This document shows, piece by piece, positions 1 to 6,782 of a stretch of 34,025 bases of DNA (positions within the stretch are counted from its first letter, which is position 1; every line of letters begins with the position of its first letter). Under the pieces are notes generated by a model. The model made no database searches and had not been told where the DNA came from. It saw only the letters and a program-made list of their open reading frames with translations. The position numbers were made by a program, and so were the translations under genes. The stretch comes from Flavobacteriales bacterium (GTDB lineage: Bacteria > Bacteroidota > Bacteroidia > Flavobacteriales > Flavobacteriaceae). The stretch lies in NCBI GenBank assembly GCA_004214175.1, contig SGZH01000014.1, positions 1 through 34,025 of the forward strand, written 5' to 3'.

Positions 1-17
1 ATTTTGATTATATTTTG

Positions 18-46
18 CAAAAATAAAATATTTTAGATTAATACAA
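18..46 (-). promoter_or_regulatory. Leftward promoter for a gene beyond the window
   Basis: On the minus strand TTG (46-44), 18 nt, then TATTTTTG (25-18) fits the Bacteroidota promoter TTG-N17-23-TAnnTTTG. It points away from purN, so a divergent gene probably begins left of position 1. In many flavobacteria that neighbour is acpP, but this is synteny-based inference and no part of it is visible. Confidence 0.5.
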
Positions 47-110
47 CACTTAAATGTTAAAATGTGAATTTAAAAATAATCATTTTAAGTTAACAAATAC
101 TCTTTTATCT

Positions 111-118
111 TATTTTTG
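111..118 (+). promoter_or_regulatory. -7 box of purN
   Basis: TATTTTTG matches TAnnTTTG exactly and lies 41 nt before the chosen purN ATG at 160. No good -33 TTG is seen at the expected distance. A GTG at 118 overlaps the last base of the box and extends the reading frame, but the box argues against using it as the start. Confidence 0.4.
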
Positions 119-159
119 TGATTAAGTTTAACTCCAATCCCTTAATTTATTTAAGATTT

Positions 160-741
160 ATGAAAAGAATAGTTGTTTTTGCTTCCGGAAGCGGCACAAA
201 TGCAGAAAATATCATTAAATATTTTAAAAAAACGGATTTTGCTTCCGTAACACTATTACTTTCAAATAATAAAGAAGCAAAAGTTTTAGAACGGGTTAAA
301 AAGCATTCAATTCCTTCATTAGTTTTTACAAAAAACGAGCTAAACAAGACAGATTTAATTACAAAAACACTACATAATGAACGTCCTGACTTGATTGTTT
401 TAGCGGGATTTTTATTAAAGTTTCCTGAAAATATATTAAATATCTTTTCAAATAAAGTTATTAATATTCACCCTGCATTGTTACCAAAATATGGAGGTAA
501 AGGGATGTATGGGATGCGTGTGCATGAAAAAGTTATCGAAAATTCTGAAAAAGAAACAGGAATTACCATACATTATGTAAATAAAAACTATGATGAAGGC
601 GCTATTATATTTCAAAAGAGCTTTCTTTTATCACAGAACGATACAGCAAGGTCAGTAGCTAAAAAAATTCATGATTTGGAACATGAATATTTTCCTAAGG
701 TCATTCAAGAATTACTGACTTTAAAAATTAAAAAACAATAG
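160..741 (+). CDS. purN: Phosphoribosylglycinamide formyltransferase (GART)
   Basis: Transfers a formyl group from 10-formyl-tetrahydrofolate to GAR in the third step of cytosolic purine synthesis. The 193-residue product starts with a nucleotide-binding segment (ASGSGTN, residues 8-14) and carries the formyltransferase signature NIHPALLPKYGGKG (102-115) with catalytic N102 and H104. The third catalytic residue, Asp, is D145 in NYDEGAII. Length fits the family (E. coli about 212). An in-frame GTG at 118 would add 14 residues, but it overlaps a TAnnTTTG promoter box, and the ATG at 160 places the Rossmann start MKRIVVFASGSG at the normal position. The RNase H gene follows 11 nt later, so the two may share a transcript. 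Confidence 0.95.
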   Translation: MKRIVVFASGSGTNAENIIKYFKKTDFASVTLLLSNNKEAKVLERVKKHSIPSLVFTKNELNKTDLITKTLHNERPDLIVLAGFLLKFPENILNIFSNKVINIHPALLPKYGGKGMYGMRVHEKVIENSEKETGITIHYVNKNYDEGAIIFQKSFLLSQNDTARSVAKKIHDLEHEYFPKVIQELLTLKIKKQ

Positions 742-752
742 AGTTTTAAAAA

Positions 753-1388
753 ATGAAGAAAAGACAAAAATACTATGTTGTTTGGTTTGGAAACCCGGCT
801 GGAATATATGATTCCTGGAAAGAATGTCAAGTAGCTATAAAAGATGTAAAGGGCGCTCAGTATAAGTCATTTCTAAATTTAAAAGAAGCTAAAGTTGCTT
901 TTAGCAAAGAATATAAAGATTATATAGGGAAAAACACAAAAAAGAAAGTTCTGACCGTTGAAGAATTATCTAAAATTGGATTTCCTGATTTATTTTCAAT
1001 ATCCGTAGATGCTGCTTCAAGCGGAAATCCAGGAAAAATGGAATATCGTGCCGTAGATACTCAAACTCACCAACAGTTGTTTTATCAAGGCCCTTTTGAT
1101 CAAGGAACTAACAATATAGGAGAGTTTTTAGCTTTAGTTCATGGATTGGCTTTTTTATCTAAAAATAAATGTTCTCGTAAAATTTACAGTGATTCAAGAA
1201 TTGCAATAGGATGGGTAAAAAAGAAAAAATGCAATACAAAATTGAAGCAAAATTCAAAGAATAAAAAGGTTTTTGAATTATTGAAACGCGCAGAAGATTG
1301 GTTAAAAAAGAATACCTACACTACTATTATTTTAAAATGGGAAACTAAAGCATGGGGTGAAATACCAGCTGATTTTGGCAGAAAATAA
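753..1388 (+). CDS. rnhA: RNase H1 with viroplasmin-type N-terminal domain
   Basis: Cleaves the RNA strand of RNA:DNA hybrids. Residues 1-54 (KKRQKYYVVWFGNPAGIY...) look like the viroplasmin/hybrid-binding domain found at the N-terminus of eukaryotic RNase H1 and Bacteroidota homologues. A short linker leads into the RNase H fold, where the DEDD metal ligands can be placed: D86 in SVDAASSGNPG, E124 in NIGEFLAL, D147 in YSDSRIAI and D207 in the C-terminal IPADFGRK. Length (211 aa) agrees with this two-domain type. It lies 11 nt after purN on the same strand and is probably co-transcribed with it. Confidence 0.9.
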   Translation: MKKRQKYYVVWFGNPAGIYDSWKECQVAIKDVKGAQYKSFLNLKEAKVAFSKEYKDYIGKNTKKKVLTVEELSKIGFPDLFSISVDAASSGNPGKMEYRAVDTQTHQQLFYQGPFDQGTNNIGEFLALVHGLAFLSKNKCSRKIYSDSRIAIGWVKKKKCNTKLKQNSKNKKVFELLKRAEDWLKKNTYTTIILKWETKAWGEIPADFGRK

Positions 1389-1474
1389 CAAATGATAAAA
1401 AAGATCTTTATATCACTACTTTAATCTTTGTATACACTATCTTATAAATTTAACTTTTTAAAATTAAAAATGAT

Positions 1475-1482
1475 TAAGTTTG
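1475..1482 (+). promoter_or_regulatory. -7 box of the PfkB kinase gene
   Basis: TAAGTTTG is an exact TAnnTTTG match 21 nt before the ATG at 1504, inside a 115-nt gap. No -33 TTG lies at the expected distance, so confidence is modest. Confidence 0.35.
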
Positions 1483-1503
1483 CTGTTTAATTGAAATTTC
1501 ATC

Positions 1504-2427
1504 ATGAGTAAACTTGTTATTGTTGGTGCTGTAGCTTTTGACGCTATTGAAACTCCTTTTGGAAAGACAGATAAAGTACTGGGTGGCCCTGCTACATTTA
1601 TTGGATTGGCCGCTTCGCAATTTGAAGTTGATAGCGCCATCGTTTCTATAGTTGGTGGTGACTTCCCAGATGAATATTTGGATATGTTTGAAAATAGAGG
1701 TATCGATATTTCTAGTATTGAAGTAGTTCAAAACAGGAAGACTTTTTTTTGGAGTGGTAAATACCATAATGACATGAACACAAGGGATACTTTAGCCACT
1801 GAACTGAATGTTCTCGCTGATTTTAACCCGGTAGTTCCAGAAACATACAAGAACTCGAAAGTTTTAATGTTAGGAAATTTACAGCCTTCAGTACAATCAA
1901 GTGTGATTGAACAAATGAACGAAAAACCTGATTTAGTGATTTTAGACACGATGAACTTTTGGATGGATACCGCTCTTGAAGATTTAAAAAAAGTGATTCA
2001 AAAGGTTGATGTTATAACGATTAATGACGAAGAGGCTAGACAGCTAACAGGTGAACACTCCTTAGTTATTGCTGCAAAAAAAATAATGGAAATGGGCCCA
2101 AAATATGTCGTTATAAAAAAAGGAGAACATGGGGCACTTTTATTTTTTGAAAACGAAATATTTTACGCTCCGGCGTTGCCTTTAAAGGTGGTTTTCGACC
2201 CCACAGGGGCTGGTGATACTTTTGCAGGTGGTTTTGCTGGATATCTCGCACAAACAGAAAATTTTAGTTTTGATAACTTAAAAAAAGCGGTCATTTATGG
2301 TTCTGCTTTGGCTTCATTTTGTGTAGAAAAATTTGGAACTGAACGGATGTTAAATCTTGACAATAAAGAACTAAAAGATCGGATTTTGCAATTGAAAAAC
2401 TTGACGGAATTTGATTTGAGCAAATAA
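1504..2427 (+). CDS. PfkB-family carbohydrate kinase
   Basis: A cytosolic kinase of the ribokinase/PfkB family, transferring the gamma-phosphate of ATP to a sugar or nucleoside hydroxyl; the substrate cannot be read from sequence. The 307-residue protein has the N-terminal glycine pair (GGPATFIG, 27-34) and the C-terminal family signature DPTGAGDTFAGGFAGYLA (232-249), including the anion hole GAGD and catalytic base D238. A TINDEEA segment (172-178) matches the conserved N-x-x-E region. Length is normal. The gene sits 49 nt before the PurF-like gene, so a role with phosphoribosyl or ribose metabolites is a reasonable guess, but only a guess. Confidence 0.88.
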   Translation: MSKLVIVGAVAFDAIETPFGKTDKVLGGPATFIGLAASQFEVDSAIVSIVGGDFPDEYLDMFENRGIDISSIEVVQNRKTFFWSGKYHNDMNTRDTLATELNVLADFNPVVPETYKNSKVLMLGNLQPSVQSSVIEQMNEKPDLVILDTMNFWMDTALEDLKKVIQKVDVITINDEEARQLTGEHSLVIAAKKIMEMGPKYVVIKKGEHGALLFFENEIFYAPALPLKVVFDPTGAGDTFAGGFAGYLAQTENFSFDNLKKAVIYGSALASFCVEKFGTERMLNLDNKELKDRILQLKNLTEFDLSK

Positions 2428-2446
2428 ATTGATTTGCTCATTTAAG

Positions 2447-2454
2447 TAATTTTG
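2447..2454 (+). promoter_or_regulatory. -7 box of the PurF-like gene
   Basis: TAATTTTG is an exact TAnnTTTG match in the 49-nt gap, 22 nt before the ATG at 2477. It suggests the PurF-like gene can be expressed apart from the kinase gene. No -33 element with proper spacing is seen. Confidence 0.35.
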
Positions 2455-2476
2455 TTATTAATTATGGATATTAATT

Positions 2477-4375
2477 ATGAGTGATGCTTTAAAACACGAA
2501 TGTGGAATTGCACTAGTTCGACTTCTTAAACCTCTAGAATATTATAAAGAAAAATACGGAACTGCATTTTATGGAATCAATAAAATGTATTTAATGATGG
2601 AAAAACAGCACAATCGAGGACAAGATGGTGCAGGTTTTGCAAGTATAAAATTGAATGTAGACCCGGGTGAGCGATTTATAAGTAGAGTCAGATCTAATGA
2701 AGCTCAACCAATACAAGATATTTTTTCTAAGATTAATAACCGAATCAATTCAGAATTGACCGATCGTCCTGAATTAATAAATAATATATCTGCACAAAAA
2801 AAGCATATTCCTTATTTAGGAGAGTTGATGCTTGGCCATGTAAGGTACGGAACCTTTGGTGGGAATAGCGTTGAAAATGTACATCCTTTTCTAAGACAAA
2901 ATAATTGGATGCATCGGAACTTGATAATTGCTGGGAATTTTAATATGACCAATACCACTCAATTATTTAATGACCTTATAGATTTAGGCATGCATCCAAA
3001 AGAGAAAACGGACACCATAACAATCATGGAAAAAATAGGTCATTTTCTAGATGATGCGGTTAGAAAACTTTATAAGAAGGCAAAAACAAAAGGATTAAAT
3101 AAAATTGAAGCTTCCCAATTCATTATAGAAAAACTAAATTTAGCTAAAATATTACGAAAATCTGCTAACCGTTGGGATGGGGGGTATGTAATGGCTGGAC
3201 TCTTAGGGCATGGAGATTCGTTTGTTTTTAGGGATCCGGCAGGGATTAGACCAGCATTTTATTATAAAGATGACGAGTTGGTTGTAGTTGCTTCAGAAAG
3301 ACCTGTAATACAAACGGTTTTCAATGTACCTTTTGAGAAGGTGAATGAATTAGACCCAGGTCATGCACTCCTTTTAAAAAAGGATGGACACCTGTCTATT
3401 TCAAAAATATTAGAGCCTTTAGAAAAAAAGGCTTGTTCTTTTGAGCGGATATATTTTTCTAGAGGGAGTGATGCTGAAATTTATCAAGAACGAAAAAAAT
3501 TAGGTAAATTATTAATGCCAAAAGTTCTGAAAGAAATTCAACACGATACAGGAAATACCGTTTTTTCTTTTATTCCGAATACTGCTGAAACTTCTTTTTA
3601 TGGGATGCTTGAAGCGGCTCAAGACGAGCTAAATAATCAAAAAAACGATGCAATTCTAATAGAAGCAGATAAATTAACAGATAAAAAGCTCCAAGAAATT
3701 TTATCTCGTAAAATTCGAATTGAAAAGATTGCCATTAAAGATGTAAAATTAAGGACCTTTATTACTGAAGATAGCAGTAGGGATGATTTAGTTGCTCATG
3801 TTTATGATGTGACCTATGGTGTGGTTAAAGCTGATGATAATTTAGTTATTATAGATGACAGTATTGTTAGAGGGACTACCTTAAAAAAAAGTATTTTAAA
3901 AATGTTGGATCGTCTTGCTCCAAAAAAAATAGTTGTAGTATCCTCGGCCCCTCAAATTCGTTACCCTGATTGTTATGGAATTGATATGGCTCGTCTAGAA
4001 GCTCTAATTGCTTTTCAGGCAGCCTTAGAACTTCATAAAGATAGAGGTACTGAGACAATTATTCACGAAATTTACTCTAAATGTAAAGCTCAGGAAAAAG
4101 TTCCAGATCCTCAGCAGATAAACCACGTTAAAGATTTATACGCTCCATTCACAGATGAGGAAATATCTGATAAGATTTCTGAAATTATTTGCGAAAAAAC
4201 TATAAGTGCAGAGGTAAAAGTAATTTTTCAATCCGTTAACGATTTGCACCAAGCTTGCCCAAAAAATTTAGGAGACTGGTATTTTACAGGAGACTATCCA
4301 ACACCAGGAGGAAATCGAGTAGTGAATAAAGCCTTCATCAATTTCATTGAAAAAAACCCTGAAAGGGCATACTAA
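2477..4375 (+). CDS. purF: Amidophosphoribosyltransferase (PurF), long divergent form
   Basis: PurF makes 5-phosphoribosylamine from PRPP and glutamine, the first step of purine synthesis. The N-terminal Ntn-glutaminase domain has C9 as the probable nucleophile after removal of an eight-residue propeptide ending in Glu (HECGIA), then NRGQDGAGFA (46-55), GHVRYGTFGG (120-129), GNFNM (153-157) and RDPAGIRPAFYY (252-263). The C-terminal phosphoribosyltransferase domain has the PRPP loop VIIDDSIVRGTT (457-468) and SSAPQIRYPDCYGIDM (489-504). At 632 aa it is over 100 residues longer than usual PurF, with extra sequence at about 160-230, an altered flexible-loop region (about 377-448) and a longer C-terminus. 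Near the end, DWYFTGDYPTPGG (600-612) occupies the place where Bacillus-type PurF has Fe-S cysteines, which are absent here. It may be a paralog working beside a canonical PurF elsewhere. Confidence 0.85.
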   Translation: MSDALKHECGIALVRLLKPLEYYKEKYGTAFYGINKMYLMMEKQHNRGQDGAGFASIKLNVDPGERFISRVRSNEAQPIQDIFSKINNRINSELTDRPELINNISAQKKHIPYLGELMLGHVRYGTFGGNSVENVHPFLRQNNWMHRNLIIAGNFNMTNTTQLFNDLIDLGMHPKEKTDTITIMEKIGHFLDDAVRKLYKKAKTKGLNKIEASQFIIEKLNLAKILRKSANRWDGGYVMAGLLGHGDSFVFRDPAGIRPAFYYKDDELVVVASERPVIQTVFNVPFEKVNELDPGHALLLKKDGHLSISKILEPLEKKACSFERIYFSRGSDAEIYQERKKLGKLLMPKVLKEIQHDTGNTVFSFIPNTAETSFYGMLEAAQDELNNQKNDAILIEADKLTDKKLQEILSRKIRIEKIAIKDVKLRTFITEDSSRDDLVAHVYDVTYGVVKADDNLVIIDDSIVRGTTLKKSILKMLDRLAPKKIVVVSSAPQIRYPDCYGIDMARLEALIAFQAALELHKDRGTETIIHEIYSKCKAQEKVPDPQQINHVKDLYAPFTDEEISDKISEIICEKTISAEVKVIFQSVNDLHQACPKNLGDWYFTGDYPTPGGNRVVNKAFINFIEKNPERAY

Positions 4376-4462
4376 ACTGATTTGACTGTTTTTATGTAAA
4401 TAGAACCAACCTAGGACACAATGGAACAATAAGCTTTAATATCAAAAAAGATTAATAATAAT
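4376..4462. other. Convergent gap between purF-like gene and HTH gene
   Basis: This 87-nt gap separates converging stop codons. It is AT-rich and holds only a weak A-run/T-run pairing near its right end. I see no convincing terminator hairpin or small gene. Confidence 0.4.
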
Positions 4463-5725
4463 TTATTTTTTGGCACTTGTATATTCTAGCAGAAATTTTT
4501 TGTTAAAATAGGGGTAGTTTAGTTTCTTCGCCAATTCCAAGTATTTATTTTTGTGAGATTCTTTAGTCATTTTATTTTTTACCTGATGGTAACAAAAAAC
4601 CTGAAACAATAAATTTGCAAAATCTTCATAAGAAGATCTGAAAAAATTAAAATTTATTAGTTTTAAATATTTTTTTATCTCTGATTTATTTTTAGCTAAT
4701 AGGTGATAAAATAAACACATAAAGTAGTACATGTTTAAGTGATCTTTTTGATAGGTAAAACTAGATATTTTATTGGTCTTTATTATATTGATAAGGCTTT
4801 TCATCAAACTTATATTTTTTGAATATATGGCTGTAATAAAAGTTTCGTAGAAGTAGTCTATATAAATTTGTTTATTTTTGGAATGACTTTTTATATATTT
4901 ATTTAAAGTCTCTTCAGTGTTTTGACCTGGAGAATTTAAAAAACTTACAGACAATAATCGACTGCAAAGAATCGGGTGTATTTTGTTACTGTAGGCTAGG
5001 TCTCCAAAATCATTTTGAATCTTTTTTTGATTAAGATATTTTTTTAATTCAAGAATCGCATTACTAAAAATTATTATTTCTTTATTGACATTGTTTCCAA
5101 CAACAAAACTAGCCCATTCTCCATAAAATCCGTTAATATTAGAGTAATCAACAAAACTTGAATAAACACATTGTAAAAAATTTCTGTTCTTTAGAAGGAT
5201 ATAGTTATCCATTTGGTATTTTCTAAGAAGTAAACCAGTTGAATTTCCTATTAATAAAACTTCACTATACGAAAAGGAGTTAAACTCCATTTCTTTTAAC
5301 TTAAAAATGCTATTTATAATTTGGTATTTTTTATTGTAAATCAGTTCTCTAATCAGAATAATTATAAAAGTCACAAAATCCTCAGGGGATTTTTTTATTT
5401 TTTTTACTAAGGAAATAATTTCTGAGGGATCTTCTTTATATATTGTTTTGTGTAAAAGTTCAGATAAGTTTTTCTTTTCTTTAAAAGAATAAGTTTCTAT
5501 AAAATGAATGTAACTTTTAAACCCAACGAATTTCGCCAGAATGTTTAGAGTATTTTTGTTTGGTTTAACCTTAGTTGAAACACCAAAAAATCTACGAATA
5601 GTATTATAGCTTATCTGATGATCTACGGTTTCTTGAATTACATGGGCTAGTAATTCCGCATCTCCACGATTTTCAATTTTTTGTCCAAGCTTGAGTTCAA
5701 GCTCTTTTTTTAATAAATCTATCAT
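4463..5725 (-). CDS. Unrecognised HTH protein with long helical C-terminal region
   Basis: I do not recognise a named family. Residues about 1-76 look like a compact helix-turn-helix domain: a helix containing GDAELLAHVIQ, then ISYNTIRRFFGVS and KPNKNTLNILAKFVGF, a pattern seen at the N-terminus of several flavobacterial regulators. The remaining 340 residues are rich in Ile, Lys, Asn, Phe and Tyr and appear all-helical, possibly TPR-like, but with no clear TPR consensus, no catalytic motif and no membrane segment. The gene stands alone on the minus strand, converging with the PurF-like gene. Its start is preceded by a TAnnTTTG box overlapped by two copies of ATGTATCA 11 bp apart, which suggests autoregulation. 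A ligand-sensing cytoplasmic transcription regulator is the best guess. Confidence 0.7.
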   Translation of the reverse strand: MIDLLKKELELKLGQKIENRGDAELLAHVIQETVDHQISYNTIRRFFGVSTKVKPNKNTLNILAKFVGFKSYIHFIETYSFKEKKNLSELLHKTIYKEDPSEIISLVKKIKKSPEDFVTFIIILIRELIYNKKYQIINSIFKLKEMEFNSFSYSEVLLIGNSTGLLLRKYQMDNYILLKNRNFLQCVYSSFVDYSNINGFYGEWASFVVGNNVNKEIIIFSNAILELKKYLNQKKIQNDFGDLAYSNKIHPILCSRLLSVSFLNSPGQNTEETLNKYIKSHSKNKQIYIDYFYETFITAIYSKNISLMKSLINIIKTNKISSFTYQKDHLNMYYFMCLFYHLLAKNKSEIKKYLKLINFNFFRSSYEDFANLLFQVFCYHQVKNKMTKESHKNKYLELAKKLNYPYFNKKFLLEYTSAKK

Positions 5726-5732
5726 TTTTTAA

Positions 5733-5751
5733 ATGTATCAATTATGTATCA
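5733..5751 (-). promoter_or_regulatory. Tandem ATGTATCA boxes, candidate operator
   Basis: ATGTATCA occurs at 5733-5740 and again at 5744-5751 (plus-strand spelling), 11 bp apart, one helical turn. The pair lies 8-26 bp upstream of the HTH protein's ATG and touches its predicted -7 box. Spacing, position and the nature of the downstream gene suggest a binding site for that protein. Confidence 0.4.
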
Positions 5752-5757
5752 AAAATA
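5750..5757 (-). promoter_or_regulatory. -7 box of the HTH gene
   Basis: CAAAAATA on the plus strand is TATTTTTG on the minus strand, an exact TAnnTTTG match 24 nt before the start codon at 5725. No -33 TTG is found at standard spacing. Confidence 0.35.
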
Positions 5758-5771
5758 ACATTTTTTTTTTA

Positions 5772-5903
5772 TAAATTTGTTCATTAATGAAATATTAGAT
5801 AAAATTAGGCAACAACTAACTAACCAAATTAAATCTAATAAGTTTTAATTACTGAATTAATTCAATGAAAAAAATAAAACCTGCACTGCAGGTTTTATTT
5901 TTT
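5772..5903 (+). ncRNA. Candidate small RNA with own -7 box and terminator
   Basis: On the plus strand TAAATTTG (5772-5779) fits the Bacteroidota -7 box, and about 90 nt later a perfect 14-bp hairpin with a U-tract (5871-5903) would end transcription, giving an RNA of roughly 115-120 nt. Inside it TATTAGAT (5793-5800) is exactly complementary to ATCTAATA (5833-5840), and there are short palindromes at 5781-5790 and 5854-5863. No meaningful open frame is present. No -33 element is seen, and the hairpin may simply terminate sodA from the other strand. Confidence 0.3.
5871..5903. terminator. Perfect hairpin terminator, usable on both strands
   Basis: The left arm AAAATAAAACCTGC (5871-5884) pairs fully with GCAGGTTTTATTTT (5888-5901) around an ACT loop. 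A T-run follows on the plus strand and an A-run precedes the left arm, so it can act in both directions. On the minus strand it would stop sodA transcripts about 125 nt after the stop codon; on the plus strand it would end the candidate small RNA. Confidence 0.75.
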
Positions 5904-6027
5904 TATAATACTTTCAAGATCAAAAATTTTTATTTAAAAAAGAAATCAATTTAGTTGTTTTAAAAAAACAATTATATTTAAGAATACCATAAAATAGTAG
6001 GTTATGTTTATGATATAAAAATCATAT
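5904..6027. other. Right part of the gap between HTH gene and sodA
   Basis: Together with 5726-5903 this makes a gap of about 300 nt without a protein gene. This part is very AT-rich. Next to the sodA stop codon is a small 6-bp hairpin (TATGAT at 6009-6014 with ATCATA at 6021-6026). I see nothing else in it. Confidence 0.5.
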
Positions 6028-6636
6028 TTATTTGTTTATTTTATATCTTCTAGAAACCTCTTCCCAATTAATAACATTAAAGAAAGCGTTTACATAGTCT
6101 GGCCTTCTATTTTGGTAATTTAAGTAGTATGCATGCTCCCAAACATCTAATCCTAGAATAGGGGTACCTTTACAACCAACACCAGGCATTAAAGGATTGT
6201 CTTGGTTTGGAGTGGAGCAAACTTCTAGTTCTCCGCCTTTGTGAACGCATAACCAGGCCCATCCAGATCCAAAACGTGTCTTGGCAGCACTAGAAAATTC
6301 GTTTTTAAAATTTTCGAAACTTTCGAAAGAATTATTGATTGCATCTGCTAATTCACCAGTTGGGAGACCACCCCCGTTTGGAGACATAATTTCCCAAAAA
6401 AGACTATGGTTAAAATATCCTCCGCCATTATTTCTGATAGATCCATTGTCCATATCTAGATTTTTTAAAATATCCTCTATTGATTTTCCATCTAATTCTG
6501 TTCCATCAATTGCTCCATTTAAATTATTGGTATATCCCTGGTGATGCTTTCCATGATGGATTTCCATAGTTTTTGAATCAATATTAGGTTCCAATGCGCT
6601 GTATTCGTAGGGTAATTTAGGTAAGGTATATGACAT
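6028..6636 (-). CDS. sodA: Superoxide dismutase, Mn-type (Fe/Mn family)
   Basis: Converts superoxide to hydrogen peroxide and oxygen in the cytoplasm; there is no signal peptide. The 202-residue protein is full length with metal ligands H27 (MEIHHGKHH), H77 (YFNHSLFW), D164 and H168 in the family signature [11 protein letters not shown]. Metal type is suggested by the active-site Gln: the Fe-type N-terminal Gln position is Gly here (GGGYFNH), while Gln is present in the C-terminal NQDNPLM (145), as in Mn enzymes; a cambialistic enzyme is also possible. The gene is single, divergent from the AddA-like gene, with a TAnnTTTG box in front and a strong hairpin downstream. Confidence 0.95.
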   Translation of the reverse strand: MSYTLPKLPYEYSALEPNIDSKTMEIHHGKHHQGYTNNLNGAIDGTELDGKSIEDILKNLDMDNGSIRNNGGGYFNHSLFWEIMSPNGGGLPTGELADAINNSFESFENFKNEFSSAAKTRFGSGWAWLCVHKGGELEVCSTPNQDNPLMPGVGCKGTPILGLDVWEHAYYLNYQNRRPDYVNAFFNVINWEEVSRRYKINK

Positions 6637-6657
6637 AATTTTTTTTTATTATTATGT

Positions 6658-6665
6658 CAAAAGTA
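6658..6665 (-). promoter_or_regulatory. -7 box of sodA
   Basis: CAAAAGTA on the plus strand reads TACTTTTG on the minus strand, an exact TAnnTTTG match 21 nt upstream of the sodA ATG. The -33 region has no clear TTG. Confidence 0.4.
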
Positions 6666-6782
6666 TAAAATTAAAAGCATAATCTATAAAGCTAAAATAA
6701 TTTCATTCTTATATCACTATAAGTTATTCTAATATTAAGAACAAAAAACAGTATTTTAATTATATTAGCATAAAGTATATTT

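Noticed and set aside
118-159. GTG at 118 as the start of purN
   Set aside because: It overlaps a TAnnTTTG promoter box, adds residues with no family match, and the ATG at 160 gives the normal N-terminus.
4440-4475. A-run and T-run near 4443-4473 as a terminator
   Set aside because: The stem is only A-T pairs with a long loop and lies partly in the HTH gene's coding end.
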